Shown: positions 7,711 through 17,088, numbered from the stretch's first letter. The stretch is 64,000 nucleotides of DNA from Alkalicoccus saliphilus (GCF_003044065.1 NZ_PZJJ01000003.1:1-64000), one strand, 5' to 3'. Notes: generated by a model not told the origin, from the letters alone. A program made the numbers and translations.

Positions 7711-8733
7711 TTAACCGATTTTCTGAATAAACTTCAGGAGAAACGGAAGAGCCAGGAAAATGCAGATGACCCGGAGAATTTGAATGCTTGCGACGAGCGT
7801 CGGTTCCAGTCCGAGTCCAAAGGCTGTCGCCGCCATTTCTGCAGCACCGGCCGGTACGATGCTGAGCAGGCTGACGGCGTAGGGAGCACCGCTTAATAAA
7901 GCAAAGACGAGAGCAAGAAGAAAGCCCATGACAAGAAAAAGAAAAATGATGCGGGCACTGATAAACCCGACCGCCCGCAGCCTCAGAAAGGTACTTTTAT
8001 CAAAACGGACACCGACCATTACTCCAATCAGACCCTGACCGATGCCGCCTATATAAGAAGGTACCTCCTCCACGTAAAAAACGAACTCTCCGAGAATAAA
8101 TCCGAAAAGAATAGAATATAAAAGCGCTCCTGCAGGAATTTTGAGCCGGCTGTTCAATAAAAGCGCAGCAGTAATTACGATAACAAAAACGAAAAGCTGC
8201 TCGATGGTCGGCAGAATATTTCCTGCGGCGTGGGGAAGTGCCTCTGCTTCCCGGCCGAAACCGGCTGCAAGTGGTATAAGCAGGACAAAAAAAGTAATTC
8301 TTGCCGTGTGGAAGGCGGCGACAATCCGCCGGTCAGCCCCGTATTCTCCACTCACGCTGATAATTTCCGACGCTCCTCCCGGTATGCAGCAGAAAAAGGC
8401 GGTTTTTTTATCAAGTTCCGGAGCCCACCTGTAAAGGAGCCACCCTAAAAAAAGACTGCCGGCAAACGTCAGCAGCAGGCTGATAAGGAGCGGAAAAAAA
8501 TATAAGCCGAGTACGTTGAACAGCTCCCGGTCCATCAGAAGTCCAATGTTTGTGCCGACAAGTGTCAGGGCCAGCTTGAACGGCCAGCCGTCGTAGGAAA
8601 GACCGGTGCCAAAAAGCCCGTAAAATATACCGAACAGCAGGGAGCCGAGGAGCCAGCCTGCAGGTACATTGAGCAGGTCAAATAATAAACCGGCTGATAA
8701 ACCTCCTATAAGAATCACGAGTGCGCGGACCAT
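7711..8733 (-). CDS. AbrB-family membrane protein (PF05145)
   Basis: This is a 340-residue polytopic membrane protein of the AbrB/YgbE-like family (unrelated to the AbrB transcription factor, and sometimes mislabelled ammonia monooxygenase). It has two similar halves: GGLSAGLLFDLLNVPAGWLLG near the start is echoed by LKIPAGALLYSILFGFILGE in the middle. About ten hydrophobic helices are visible. Function is uncertain; family members are suspected transporters. The frame is open further upstream to a TTG at 8811, but no ribosome site lies there, whereas ACGGAG precedes the ATG at 8733. Confidence 0.75.
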   Translation of the reverse strand: MVRALVILIGGLSAGLLFDLLNVPAGWLLGSLLFGIFYGLFGTGLSYDGWPFKLALTLVGTNIGLLMDRELFNVLGLYFFPLLISLLLTFAGSLFLGWLLYRWAPELDKKTAFFCCIPGGASEIISVSGEYGADRRIVAAFHTARITFFVLLIPLAAGFGREAEALPHAAGNILPTIEQLFVFVIVITAALLLNSRLKIPAGALLYSILFGFILGEFVFYVEEVPSYIGGIGQGLIGVMVGVRFDKSTFLRLRAVGFISARIIFLFLVMGFLLALVFALLSGAPYAVSLLSIVPAGAAEMAATAFGLGLEPTLVASIQILRVICIFLALPFLLKFIQKIG

Positions 8734-8961
8734 AGTATCGACTCCGTTTCGAAAAGGGTGCCGGACAGAAGAAAGAAACTGAAGCGTTTTTCTGCTCAGT
8801 AGGAAAAGCAAGGTAATTTACACATTATGCCACAACCGTGGTAACTTATAAATAACAAAACATTTTCATTAAGGCCTGAAGGCACTATTACATGCTCCCG
8901 GAGGAAATGAATACGTTTATCAGAAGCCGGTGCTTTGGAACGAGACATTTAAGGAGGGTTC

Positions 8962-10026
8962 GTGATGATGAAAACAGGTGAGACAGTCGTACTTCCTTTT
9001 CCAATCGCTTATATTCCGATTAAAAAGCTCGCACTGATTAATTTTGAGAAGGAGCCGGATAAAGAGTACACGGGTCTGGAACTTCAATATTTATCCGGAG
9101 AAGCCTTCGGCAGCGGCTACCGTATTATCGCCTGGCGCATAGACGGATATGTAGATGTGTATGATGAATTCACTTTAACAAAGCCGGATCCAAAAAGTTT
9201 TCAGGTCGCAGGGCGGGGACTGAAGGAATATTATCAGGTGGCCATACAGAAGGTCAGATTTGAAAAAGGGAAGCTGTCTTTTAAGTTTACGGATAAACGA
9301 GGACGAAGGATCAGTGTTTTCATTGAGGAGCATACATCCAGGAAAACAAAAGGGATTTCTCTTCTGGCCCCGGTGGGCAGCTCCTCTGAAAACCCGGTTT
9401 ATCTGCCGCTTATTTATTTAGTTGAATTTGACTTTCTGCGGAAAAAAGGAACAGAAGCGGAGGTGAAGATTGCCGGAAAGAAAATGAAGCTGGATTCCTT
9501 TCCGTTTCCATCCCCTAAAGACTGGCAGTGGCGGTTTTATACCCGTTGGACGATGGAAAGTTTTATTATTGAATTCGCAGAGGAAAAAGAAGCAGTACTG
9601 AAAGAATGGTCACTGAACTCTTCAGGGAAAGTAGTGGATGGAAGCTTTATCTACCACTTTCATGAAAACAAACTGACGGAAATCAGTTTTCAGGAAGATC
9701 ACCCACTGCACGTACAGTTTCAAGAAGGTATACCGGACATCCGGACGATGCAGCCGGGAACTTCTGCACATGGCGTGTTTTCTATTACGGCTGGAGATGG
9801 AATGGGGAAGATCGAAGGAACCTATTCTGTAGAACGACACGAAGAAACTGTGGAACTGGAAATGGTTCCGGACGGCGGATGGGTACCGGAACCAAAGACA
9901 CTGCTTACAAAAATTCTTTTTCACAAAAAATCCATGTTCTGCAGCTGGCCAAAGACTTACCGGTACAGGCAGACCGTCCATTTATCCTCTCTTTTTTCCA
10001 AAAGCGTCTGGAAAAGAATTACGTAG
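8962..10026 (+). CDS. Conserved-looking protein of unknown function
   Basis: I do not recognise this 354-residue protein. It is soluble by appearance, without signal peptide or membrane helix, rich in beta-prone segments and aromatic residues. Short blocks such as WQWRFYTRWTMESFIIEF and FIYHFHENKLTEISF suggest a beta-barrel or lipocalin-like fold, but no family motif is clear. AAGGAGGG at 8951-8958 is followed by GTG, ATG, ATG (8962, 8965, 8968); the second or third is best spaced. The basic C-terminal tail (KSVWKRIT) is unlike the otherwise acidic proteome. It stands alone between the divergent AbrB-type gene and the alcohol dehydrogenase. Confidence 0.6.
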   Translation: MMMKTGETVVLPFPIAYIPIKKLALINFEKEPDKEYTGLELQYLSGEAFGSGYRIIAWRIDGYVDVYDEFTLTKPDPKSFQVAGRGLKEYYQVAIQKVRFEKGKLSFKFTDKRGRRISVFIEEHTSRKTKGISLLAPVGSSSENPVYLPLIYLVEFDFLRKKGTEAEVKIAGKKMKLDSFPFPSPKDWQWRFYTRWTMESFIIEFAEEKEAVLKEWSLNSSGKVVDGSFIYHFHENKLTEISFQEDHPLHVQFQEGIPDIRTMQPGTSAHGVFSITAGDGMGKIEGTYSVERHEETVELEMVPDGGWVPEPKTLLTKILFHKKSMFCSWPKTYRYRQTVHLSSLFSKSVWKRIT

Positions 10027-10120
10027 GGCGAAATAATCATTGTTGCTGTAAAACGTTTACTCACCCGTCTTATGGTCTATCTAGTAATAAAAGGATGATC
10101 TAAAAAGAAAGGGTGAAAGC

Positions 10121-11254
10121 ATGAAAGCAGTAACGTATCAAGGCAAAGAAAACATGCAGGTGAAAGATGTTCAGGCTCCTTCCATTGAAAAAGACACGGA
10201 TATGATTGTCAAAATTACGGCAACCGGTATATGCGGATCGGATCTCCATTTGTATAAAGGAGGGATTCCGGCACCGGAAGACTATATTATTGGACATGAA
10301 CCGATGGGAATTGTAGAAGAAACCGGTCCAGGAGTTAAGCATTTGAAGAAAGGCGACCGGGTGGTTATTCCATTTAACATCGGGTGCGGTGACTGTCATT
10401 TCTGTAACAATAAGATGGAGAGCCAGTGTGATAATTCCAATCCCCACGCAGAAATGGGAGGACTATTCGGCTTCTCAGAAGACTTCGGCAGCTACCCGGG
10501 AGGCCAGGCAGAATACCTGCGGGTGCCATATGCTGACTTTACATCGTTCAAAGTCCCGGAAAACAGTGAACTGGATGATGAGAGTGTTTTATTTCTCTCT
10601 GACGTGATTCCAACAGCTTTCTGGAGCGTGGAAAACAGCGGGGTAACCTACGGAGATACGGTTATTGTTCTCGGGTGCGGACCAATCGGTCTCATGACGC
10701 AGAAATTTGCATGGATGAAAGGTGCCGAGAGAGTCATTGCAGTGGACCATCTTCCATACCGGCTGGAACATGCCCGCCGTACAAACAACGTCGAAACGTA
10801 TAATTTTGAAAATAATCCGGAAATCGGAAAGCTGCTTCACGAAGATACAAAAGGCCGGGCACGGGTTGTTATTGACTGTGTCGGCATGGACGGTACGGTG
10901 CCTTCGAACGAAGAATTTGGTTCAGAAGGAGATAATCAATTTGGTACGATTCATCCTATCGTTACTGCCGCCCAGGCAGTACAGAAGTTCGGTGTCGTAC
11001 AGCTGACCGGAGTTTACGGTACAGAAGCTAACAATTTCCCAATCGGAGATTTCTTCACCCGTAACGTAGCGCTTACGATGGGGCAGGCTCCAGTCATTCA
11101 TATGATGCCGGCTCTTTATAAAATGGTGGAAAACAAGCAGATCGATCCGACAGATATCATTACTCATCCAATGAAATTGGATGACGCAGCGAAAGCTTAC
11201 AGTATGTTTGATAAAAAAGAAGAGGAAAGCATTAAATTCGTTCTAAAACCATAA
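10121..11254 (+). CDS. Zinc-dependent alcohol dehydrogenase (formaldehyde/threonine dehydrogenase-like)
   Basis: This 377-residue MDR enzyme has intact zinc sites. The catalytic zinc motif TGICGSDLHLYKG lies near residue 35 with GHEPMGIVEETGPGV near 60, and the structural zinc cysteines are in GCGDCHFCNNKMESQC near 90-107. The NAD site is VLGCGPIGLMTQKFAW (about 186-201). The overall layout, including the long segment between domains (NPHAEMGGLFGFSEDFGSYPGGQAEYLRVP is read in short blocks), matches the glutathione-independent formaldehyde dehydrogenase-like branch. It should oxidise a small alcohol or aldehyde with NAD in the cytoplasm; the substrate is not certain. AAGGGTGAAAGC precedes the ATG and a strong terminator follows. 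Confidence 0.85.
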   Translation: MKAVTYQGKENMQVKDVQAPSIEKDTDMIVKITATGICGSDLHLYKGGIPAPEDYIIGHEPMGIVEETGPGVKHLKKGDRVVIPFNIGCGDCHFCNNKMESQCDNSNPHAEMGGLFGFSEDFGSYPGGQAEYLRVPYADFTSFKVPENSELDDESVLFLSDVIPTAFWSVENSGVTYGDTVIVLGCGPIGLMTQKFAWMKGAERVIAVDHLPYRLEHARRTNNVETYNFENNPEIGKLLHEDTKGRARVVIDCVGMDGTVPSNEEFGSEGDNQFGTIHPIVTAAQAVQKFGVVQLTGVYGTEANNFPIGDFFTRNVALTMGQAPVIHMMPALYKMVENKQIDPTDIITHPMKLDDAAKAYSMFDKKEEESIKFVLKP

Positions 11255-11284
11255 ACCATCAGGGCAGCACTGATCGCTGCCTCT

Positions 11285-11332
11285 GAAGCTCTCACTGAAA
11301 GTAAAAAACAGCTTTCAGCAGAGAGCTTTTCT
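11285..11332 (+). terminator. Terminator of the alcohol dehydrogenase gene
   Basis: GAAGCTCTC and ACTGAAAG pair with CTTTCAG and GAGAGCTTTT in a long two-part stem ending in T residues. Confidence 0.75.
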
Positions 11333-11364
11333 GCCTCTTAATGAGATGGAAAGGAGGAAAGCAC

Positions 11365-11553
11365 ATGGCTGAGAAAATTCTTCATTCCTATATCGGGCAG
11401 CAGTGTAAAATCACAACGCTTTTAGGTGAAAAGGTGTCAGGGGAAATTAAATCCATCGAAGGAAAATGGATTGAGCTCCAGGTAGGGAAAGCAAAAGAGT
11501 TTGTTAATACAGAATACGTGGAACGGATAAAACTGACAGACCCGGACGCCTGA
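11365..11553 (+). CDS. Small LSm/Hfq-like fold protein (hypothetical)
   Basis: This 62-residue protein is preceded by a strong AAGGAGG at 11351-11357. An upstream in-frame ATG at 11341 has no ribosome site, so the start is set at 11365. The pattern of short alternating beta strands with glycines (YIGQQCKITTLLGEKVSGEI, KSIEGKWIELQVGK, FVNTEYVERIKL) resembles the SH3-like LSm barrel of Hfq-type or small Bacillus proteins, in which strands end with an ILxxYVxxI-like segment. That is a fold impression only. It is followed after 108 bp by a lipoprotein gene. Confidence 0.55.
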   Translation: MAEKILHSYIGQQCKITTLLGEKVSGEIKSIEGKWIELQVGKAKEFVNTEYVERIKLTDPDA

Positions 11554-11661
11554 AGGAGCCGGCATTTCCTCTGCAGAAGCTGGAAGAGCAGCGGATGTAA
11601 AGAAGCATAGTCTGCACAAAAAACGTTAATAAAATAATAAAGGACATCTGAGGAGGTTTTT

Positions 11662-12222
11662 ATGAAACGAGGGCTTTTTTTAACGGCAGGTGCCGGTCTG
11701 CTGTTTGCTGCAGGATGCGGCGATGGTAACGTAAACCCGGACAATGAAAACATGGAGTGGGAGGACGAAGCTTCTGATGAACTCGGAGCGGACGTGTTCA
11801 TTCCTGAATCCGAAAATTATCCTATTACGCTCGCTTACCTTGAAGACAGCGGGGGCGGGGACGATCATGATACAGTAGTTGTTCATTACCATGAAGGCTT
11901 CGATGGCGGAGAAGAAGCGATGACAGAGGAAGCGCAGGAAGCATGGGAAGAAGAAAATGATGCCCAGCTTCTCTATGAACGGGGCGCCGACGGAAATCAA
12001 GTCATCGACTTGACTTTCACAACCGCTGAAGCCGTTTCTTCTGAAGGTGAAGAAGTGGAGATTAATGGAGAAGAAGTGATGAGAGAAGAAGATAACGACA
12101 TCCTTCATTATATGATTCCGGTGGAAGAAGGAACGTATATTGTATCCTATATGCCGGGACCTGATGCGGGAGAAGAAGAAGCTGAAAGCTTTGTTGGAGA
12201 TATAATCGATGAAACAGGCTGA
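11662..12222 (+). CDS. Acidic lipoprotein of unknown function
   Basis: The 186-residue product has a lipoprotein signal: positive start MKRG, hydrophobic core, lipobox LLFAAGC with Cys19 as the lipidation site. The mature part is extremely acidic, with many Glu/Asp runs such as EEAQEAWEEEN, typical of surface proteins of halophiles. No domain is recognised. AGGAGGTTTTT precedes the ATG. It would be anchored to the outer face of the membrane. Confidence 0.7.
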   Translation: MKRGLFLTAGAGLLFAAGCGDGNVNPDNENMEWEDEASDELGADVFIPESENYPITLAYLEDSGGGDDHDTVVVHYHEGFDGGEEAMTEEAQEAWEEENDAQLLYERGADGNQVIDLTFTTAEAVSSEGEEVEINGEEVMREEDNDILHYMIPVEEGTYIVSYMPGPDAGEEEAESFVGDIIDETG

Positions 12223-12246
12223 TAAATAAAAGTCCTAAAATATATC

Positions 12247-12277
12247 CTGCCGGGCTCACATGTCCGGCAGTTTTTTT
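12247..12277 (+). terminator. Terminator of the lipoprotein gene
   Basis: CTGCCGG and CCGGCAG form the stem, followed by seven T residues. Confidence 0.85.
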
Positions 12278-12424
12278 GTGGATGCGCAGTTATAAAGTAG
12301 CGGTGTTTTCATTTTTTGAGCGGGACTATCCCCTCTCTCGCAGTCCGGCGGTTGTGGTTTCCTTCTTTTGCCGATAAAATAGGATAAAGAATGACAATTG
12401 CAGGTAAATGAAAGGGTTAAGTAG

Positions 12425-13924
12425 ATGCAGCGCTGGATGAATTATTTAATAGGAGCAGGCATCGGTCTGTCTGCGGGTTACATAGTAGTTCACGGAATAT
12501 CGCTTCACCATGCATGGCTTCCGATGTTACAGCTGCTGCTTCTCGGCAGTGCCGCCTTTTTCGGAAAACGGTATGCACTGAGGTGGATTTCTTTTCTGTT
12601 TCACCTCGGGCTTTTTATATTCCTTCTTTATCAAGGAATGCCTGCGGATTATACATTTATTTATCTGCTTCTTCATACGGCCGCAGTCGGGCTGAAACAG
12701 AAAAGTTCCAGGACGGACAAAAAATTCAATTTAGTGGAAAAATGGAGTCTGAGATTAATTTTTCTTCTCACTTTACTTCTTTTAATGTTCCAGGCGGGTG
12801 CTTCGATGCTGATCTTCTCTTTTTATGCTTTCCTGGGGGCAGTTTTAGTATGGCCTGCAGAAACATATTTCAGATGGAAAAAACAGATGAAAAAAAAGGC
12901 AGACGAAGCGGTAAAAGAGATGGAGAAAATGGAAGAACCCCAAGAACTTCGGAGGATTTTCCTGAATTATCTGCACACCGTATTTCAGGAAAATACAGTC
13001 TGGCTTTTTATGCCGTCCAACTTTCCGCAGGGAACTTCGCAGGAGCATCGGTACATGAAAGAACAGCTGGAGAAACTAAGCCCTGCAAAGAAAAAGGAAG
13101 GGCCGTTTTTTTATACATCGATGGAAGGCGTGATCAAACAGGCCCAGGCGGTAGAGGCCGGGGAATGTTTTATTCTTCTGGAAAAACCGGTTTTACCGTA
13201 TGTAGTAAAAGCAAAAAAAGCTTATATTAAATATGTTTTATGGCATATGCAGTTTATTCACAAATTTCTTGAACGCCGTATGGAGAGAGAAAAAGAAGTG
13301 AGGGCAGGTCTTTCCCGTCATATTTCCCAGGGGATACATGACAGTCTCGCTCAGCAGCTGTTTTTTCTTTCCGCCCAGACGTTCGGCTTGAAGATGGCGC
13401 TGCCTTCAGCAGCAAAGGCTGATCAAAAATTTATGAAACAGCTTGAAAAAATGGAAGAAGCGGTGCAGGAAGTGCAGACAGATACGAGGAATTACATTGC
13501 TTACCTCCGGGGGGACAGGCAGGAAAGAGAACTGCACGAGTCACTGCGGGAAATGCTTTCGCGTCGGCTCGATCCACAGGGGATTCAATGGGAATTCCGG
13601 ACGAAAGGCGAGGTTGTCAAAGAGAAGCTGCAGGTGGAAGAAACTATTTATCACGTGGTGGAAGAACTTGTGAGCAATGCGTTGAAACACGGCCGAATCT
13701 CCAGTCTGGAACTGGATCTGGATGTTAATACAGTACAGTGGGAAATTAAAATGAGTGATGACAGCAAAAATGTTCCTAAAGAAATAAATGCCAAGAAACA
13801 CAGCTACGGAATCGAAGGCATCAGACAGAGAACAGCCGAAGTAAACGGCGACATTTCATTTCATCCGGACGAAGGAAAAGGTCTGCTTGTGAAATGTGTG
13901 ATACCAAGAGGAGGAGAAGGATAA
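12425..13924 (+). CDS. Membrane sensor histidine kinase, NarL/LiaS type
   Basis: This 499-residue kinase has a membrane N-terminus (about five hydrophobic segments within residues 5-145) and a cytoplasmic coiled or GAF-like region (about 155-290). A HisKA_3 dimerisation domain with the phosphorylated His305 lies in SQGIHDSLAQQL. A HATPase_c domain follows (about 385-495), with the N-box EELVSNALKHG and a G-box in HSYGIEGIRQR. It autophosphorylates and passes phosphate to the response regulator encoded 2 bp downstream. The stimulus is unknown; compact membrane-embedded sensors of this kind often sense envelope stress. Upstream sequence holds an AT-rich promoter region after the previous terminator. 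Confidence 0.85.
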   Translation: MQRWMNYLIGAGIGLSAGYIVVHGISLHHAWLPMLQLLLLGSAAFFGKRYALRWISFLFHLGLFIFLLYQGMPADYTFIYLLLHTAAVGLKQKSSRTDKKFNLVEKWSLRLIFLLTLLLLMFQAGASMLIFSFYAFLGAVLVWPAETYFRWKKQMKKKADEAVKEMEKMEEPQELRRIFLNYLHTVFQENTVWLFMPSNFPQGTSQEHRYMKEQLEKLSPAKKKEGPFFYTSMEGVIKQAQAVEAGECFILLEKPVLPYVVKAKKAYIKYVLWHMQFIHKFLERRMEREKEVRAGLSRHISQGIHDSLAQQLFFLSAQTFGLKMALPSAAKADQKFMKQLEKMEEAVQEVQTDTRNYIAYLRGDRQERELHESLREMLSRRLDPQGIQWEFRTKGEVVKEKLQVEETIYHVVEELVSNALKHGRISSLELDLDVNTVQWEIKMSDDSKNVPKEINAKKHSYGIEGIRQRTAEVNGDISFHPDEGKGLLVKCVIPRGGEG

Positions 13925-13926
13925 TT

Positions 13927-14556
13927 ATGATACGAATTTTACTTGCAGATGATCACCAGATTGTCAGAGATGGGCTGCGGATTATTTTTCAGACTATCGA
14001 TTCCATGGAAATAATAGATGAAGCGGAAAACGGGGACGAACTGCTTGAAAAAGCACTGCATACGAAACCGGATTTGATACTTTCAGATTTGAAAATGCCT
14101 GGTATCTCTATTGTAGACAGCACGTTGAAGATTAAGGCTGCTTCTCCCGAAACACGTATTATCGTACTGACAGCCTACGACGATCATGGGGACATTTACC
14201 GTGCCATGAAAAACAATATCGACGGATATATTATGAAGGACACTCCTCCAGAGCAGGTGATGGAAGCAATCCGGACGGTAATGAGCGGAGAGGTTTATTA
14301 CCAGCAGGATGTTAAAAAACAGCTGGAGGAAGCGCTGGAAGCAGTGAGACTTACTCCGAGGGAACAGGAAGTATTTGATTGCATGGGAGAAGAACTGAGT
14401 AATCAGGAAATTGCAGACCGCCTCCATGTTTCAGAAACAACGGTTAAAAGTCATGTCAGTCAAATACTCCGAAAGACGAGTCAGCCGAACCGTACGCAGG
14501 CAGTGCTTTACGGAGTGGATCACGGACTGCTGAATAAAGATAATGTTCCGAAATAA
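13927..14556 (+). CDS. NarL/LuxR-type response regulator
   Basis: This 209-residue regulator has a receiver domain (residues 1-120: ILLADDHQIVRDGL, phosphoacceptor Asp in LILSDLKMPG, conserved Lys in YIMKDTPPEQ). The C-terminal LuxR helix-turn-helix (about 140-205) contains LTPREQEVFDCM, LSNQEIADRL and VSETTVKSHVSQIL. The start is the ATG at 13927, two bases after the kinase stop, using AGGAGGAGAAGG that lies inside the kinase 3' end, so translation is probably coupled. Its target genes are not visible, but the third gene 15 bp downstream may belong to the same regulon. Confidence 0.9.
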   Translation: MIRILLADDHQIVRDGLRIIFQTIDSMEIIDEAENGDELLEKALHTKPDLILSDLKMPGISIVDSTLKIKAASPETRIIVLTAYDDHGDIYRAMKNNIDGYIMKDTPPEQVMEAIRTVMSGEVYYQQDVKKQLEEALEAVRLTPREQEVFDCMGEELSNQEIADRLHVSETTVKSHVSQILRKTSQPNRTQAVLYGVDHGLLNKDNVPK

Positions 14557-14571
14557 GGAGGAGCGGAGCGG

Positions 14572-15723
14572 ATGCTGGATATTGAAAAAGTAACACTCCG
14601 GGAAGGAACAATTTTTTGGGCGGCGGTGACAACTACCGCTGCTGCTTTCCTTCTTCTTGCAGAAAGATGGTTTATGGAGGGAGCGGCGGAACAGGCGGCC
14701 GCGGCTTCTGCCGTTTTTGTCGGTGCCTGCTGGACAGTTTACGGAATTTACAGGCTGGTAAGCCGCTATTCCAAGTATTCCATGCACATGTACGCTCCGG
14801 CGCTTGCTGCTTTTTTTCTGCTTTTAATATTGATAAATCCTTTCTCGGGGGAAAATATTCATATATATATGCTGTTGTTTCCCCCGGCTCTCGCTCTTGG
14901 TGTGACACTTCTTCTTTATTCCGTGTGGACGGGGATATTTTTAATGGCGTATACCGCCTGCATAGTAAGCAGTCCCGGCTTTCAGGAGGCAGCAGGAGAA
15001 AGTCTTTTAACTTATTTTCTTCTGCCGGGACTGAGTGTCTTTATTGGGGGACTGATCGTCATTCACCTCAGGTCACTGCTTCAGAAGTTTCATACAGATA
15101 TTATATACGAAAAAAACGCATACCTGCTGCAGGTTTTCCGCACGCTGATTCCGACGGTTGAAGCCCGTACCCAGATCAAGAAAAATGAAATAGATGACAT
15201 GAGCATTCTGATGAGCCGGACGGAAAAGTATATGGAGAAACCTCTGTTTGAAAAATGGGAAATAGAGCTTATCTCTATGGCTCATTACGTCAGCCGTATT
15301 CAGCTGCCGGACTACCTTTATGAAAAAAAAGGGGAACTGAGCAAGTACGAACAGCGGACAGTCCAGGAGCACTGCCGCTTTGCAGCTGATCTTATCCCAC
15401 AGGACGAAGAAATGAAGCGTATAAAACAGACACTGGAACAGCATCATGAGCGGAAAGATGGAAGCGGCTATCCTCATGGACTGCAGGGTAAGGCGATTAC
15501 TCCGGGGGCCCAGCTTCTTGGACTGACGGAGTCCTATCTCTCCTTAACTCAGGACCGGATTTACCGGGGAGCTTTTTCACCGGAGGATGCAGCAGCGAAG
15601 CTGGAAGAGGAGGCTGAAAGCCTGTTCGAGAAAAATCTCGTGGACGCTTTCCTGCAATGCCTGAAGACAGAAAAATACCTGCAGTCTTCCGGAGAAAATC
15701 AAAACAGCACTGGGAATTTTTAA
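14572..15723 (+). CDS. Membrane protein with degenerate HD-GYP domain
   Basis: The 383-residue protein has about six membrane helices (residues 12-165) and a cytoplasmic part that aligns by eye with HD-GYP domains. HHERKDGSGYPHGLQG at 291-306 is a clear GYP signature, and ITPGAQLLGLTESYLSLTQDR matches the following helix. However, the HDIGK metal motif reads HYVSR (His238-Tyr239), and the later AD pair reads TES. HD-GYP proteins hydrolyse cyclic di-GMP through these metal ligands, so this one is probably catalytically dead or altered and may act as a sensor or scaffold. It is third in an operon with the kinase and regulator (AAGGAGGAGC before ATG). Confidence 0.75.
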   Translation: MLDIEKVTLREGTIFWAAVTTTAAAFLLLAERWFMEGAAEQAAAASAVFVGACWTVYGIYRLVSRYSKYSMHMYAPALAAFFLLLILINPFSGENIHIYMLLFPPALALGVTLLLYSVWTGIFLMAYTACIVSSPGFQEAAGESLLTYFLLPGLSVFIGGLIVIHLRSLLQKFHTDIIYEKNAYLLQVFRTLIPTVEARTQIKKNEIDDMSILMSRTEKYMEKPLFEKWEIELISMAHYVSRIQLPDYLYEKKGELSKYEQRTVQEHCRFAADLIPQDEEMKRIKQTLEQHHERKDGSGYPHGLQGKAITPGAQLLGLTESYLSLTQDRIYRGAFSPEDAAAKLEEEAESLFEKNLVDAFLQCLKTEKYLQSSGENQNSTGNF

Positions 15724-15880
15724 GGTGGAAGAGCAGCTGGGTACCGGCCGGAAATAACTGATGAAACTTTTCTGAAAGATGCTTTCGGAAAGTATTTACG
15801 CTGATTTGAGCAGTTTAGTAGCTCCTGAGAAGAATATTTTCTACACTGGAAAAGCAGGAAATAAACTCAGGAGGCAAAAA

Positions 15881-17017
15881 ATGCGAAAATTTCTCGAACC
15901 ATATACATTTGCAAATGGAATGAATGTAAAAAACAGAATTATGCTCGCTCCGATGACAAACTTTTCTTCAGATGAAAAAGGACAAGTGACGCCGGAAGAG
16001 CTTGCTTACTACCGGGAAAGATCCCGTGGAGCCGGAACCGTTATTACAGCATGTGCGAACGTAACAGCCGGTGGAAAAGGATTTCCGGGACAGATAGGAA
16101 TTGACAGGGACGAACTGGACAGCAGTCTGCGGGAGCTCGCTTCAACAATACAGGAAGAAGGAGCGAAAGCAGTAGTCCAGATCTATCATGGAGGAAGAAT
16201 GTCTCCGCCTGACCTGCTCCCGGACAAGCAGCCGGTCAGTGCCAGTGCTGTAGCTCCTGTACGGGAGGGAGCTGTCACTCCGCGTGAGCTGACCGAAGAA
16301 GAAATCGCACATATTATTAAAGCTTTTGGACAGGCTGCTCAAAGAGCTGTCCGCGCAGGATTTGACGGTGTGGAAATTCACGGAGCGAACACGTATTTAA
16401 TACAGCAGTTCTTTTCTCCACATTCCAACCGCCGTACGGATAAATGGGGAGGCTCTGTAGAAGATCGCATGCGTTTTCCGCTGGCCGTTGTGAAAGAAGT
16501 ACTCCAGTCGGTAAAAGAAGCAGGCGCAGATGAAACGTTTCTCATCGGTTACCGGTTTTCCCCGGAAGAAAAAGAAGAGCCGGGTATTACGATGGAAGAT
16601 ACGATGAAGCTGATAAATCGCCTGGCAGAAGAAAAGCTGGATTATCTCCACGTATCGGTGCAGGATTTTTCTGCAGGGTCCATGAGGAATAAAGAGGACG
16701 AACGTTCACGTGTGGAGATCGTGCAGGAGGCCGTGGGAGAGAAGATTCCGGTTGTCGGCGTTGGTTCCCTGTATACTCCAGATGAAGCAGAAAAGGCAAT
16801 GGAAAGCGGTGTGCCGTTCCTTGCTCTCGGGAGAGAACTTATTGTTGACCCGCAGTGGGTCGAAAAAGTAGAGTCCGGCCGGGAAGCGGAAATCCGCACT
16901 GAACTTTCCACCGAAGACCGTGAAAAACTCGTTGTACCAAAGCCTCTCTGGAAAGCAATCGTCAATACACCGGGATGGTTCCCGGTGGCAGAGCATAAGC
17001 AAAAATCTGCAGAATAG
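15881..17017 (+). CDS. NADH:flavin oxidoreductase, old yellow enzyme family
   Basis: This FMN-dependent ene-reductase-type TIM barrel has 378 residues. It opens LEPYTFANGMNVKNRIMLAPM, typical of the family. It contains QIYHGGRMSPP, FDGVEIHGANTYLIQQFFSPHSN with the HxxN-type substrate pair, and the FMN phosphate region GVGSLYTPDEAE / FLALGRELIVDPQW. It resembles B. subtilis YqiG more than the shorter NamA. The frame extends upstream to 15779, but CAGGAGGCAAAAA immediately before 15881 fixes the start. It would reduce activated double bonds or nitro compounds; the physiological substrate is unknown. Confidence 0.85.
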   Translation: MRKFLEPYTFANGMNVKNRIMLAPMTNFSSDEKGQVTPEELAYYRERSRGAGTVITACANVTAGGKGFPGQIGIDRDELDSSLRELASTIQEEGAKAVVQIYHGGRMSPPDLLPDKQPVSASAVAPVREGAVTPRELTEEEIAHIIKAFGQAAQRAVRAGFDGVEIHGANTYLIQQFFSPHSNRRTDKWGGSVEDRMRFPLAVVKEVLQSVKEAGADETFLIGYRFSPEEKEEPGITMEDTMKLINRLAEEKLDYLHVSVQDFSAGSMRNKEDERSRVEIVQEAVGEKIPVVGVGSLYTPDEAEKAMESGVPFLALGRELIVDPQWVEKVESGREAEIRTELSTEDREKLVVPKPLWKAIVNTPGWFPVAEHKQKSAE

Positions 17018-17044
17018 CGGGACCTTATCAGAAATTTAAATGGT

Positions 17045-17088
17045 CCCCGGAAGTTGGACAAGCTGGTCTGACTTCCGGGGCATTTTTT
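17045..17088 (+). terminator. Terminator of the OYE-family gene
   Basis: CCCCGGAAGT pairs with ACTTCCGGGG and is followed by CATTTTTTAT. Confidence 0.85.

Noticed and set aside
16642-17061. 139-codon frame opposite the old-yellow-enzyme gene
   Set aside because: It is an antisense shadow of a well-supported gene, Ser/Arg-rich and with no ribosome site.
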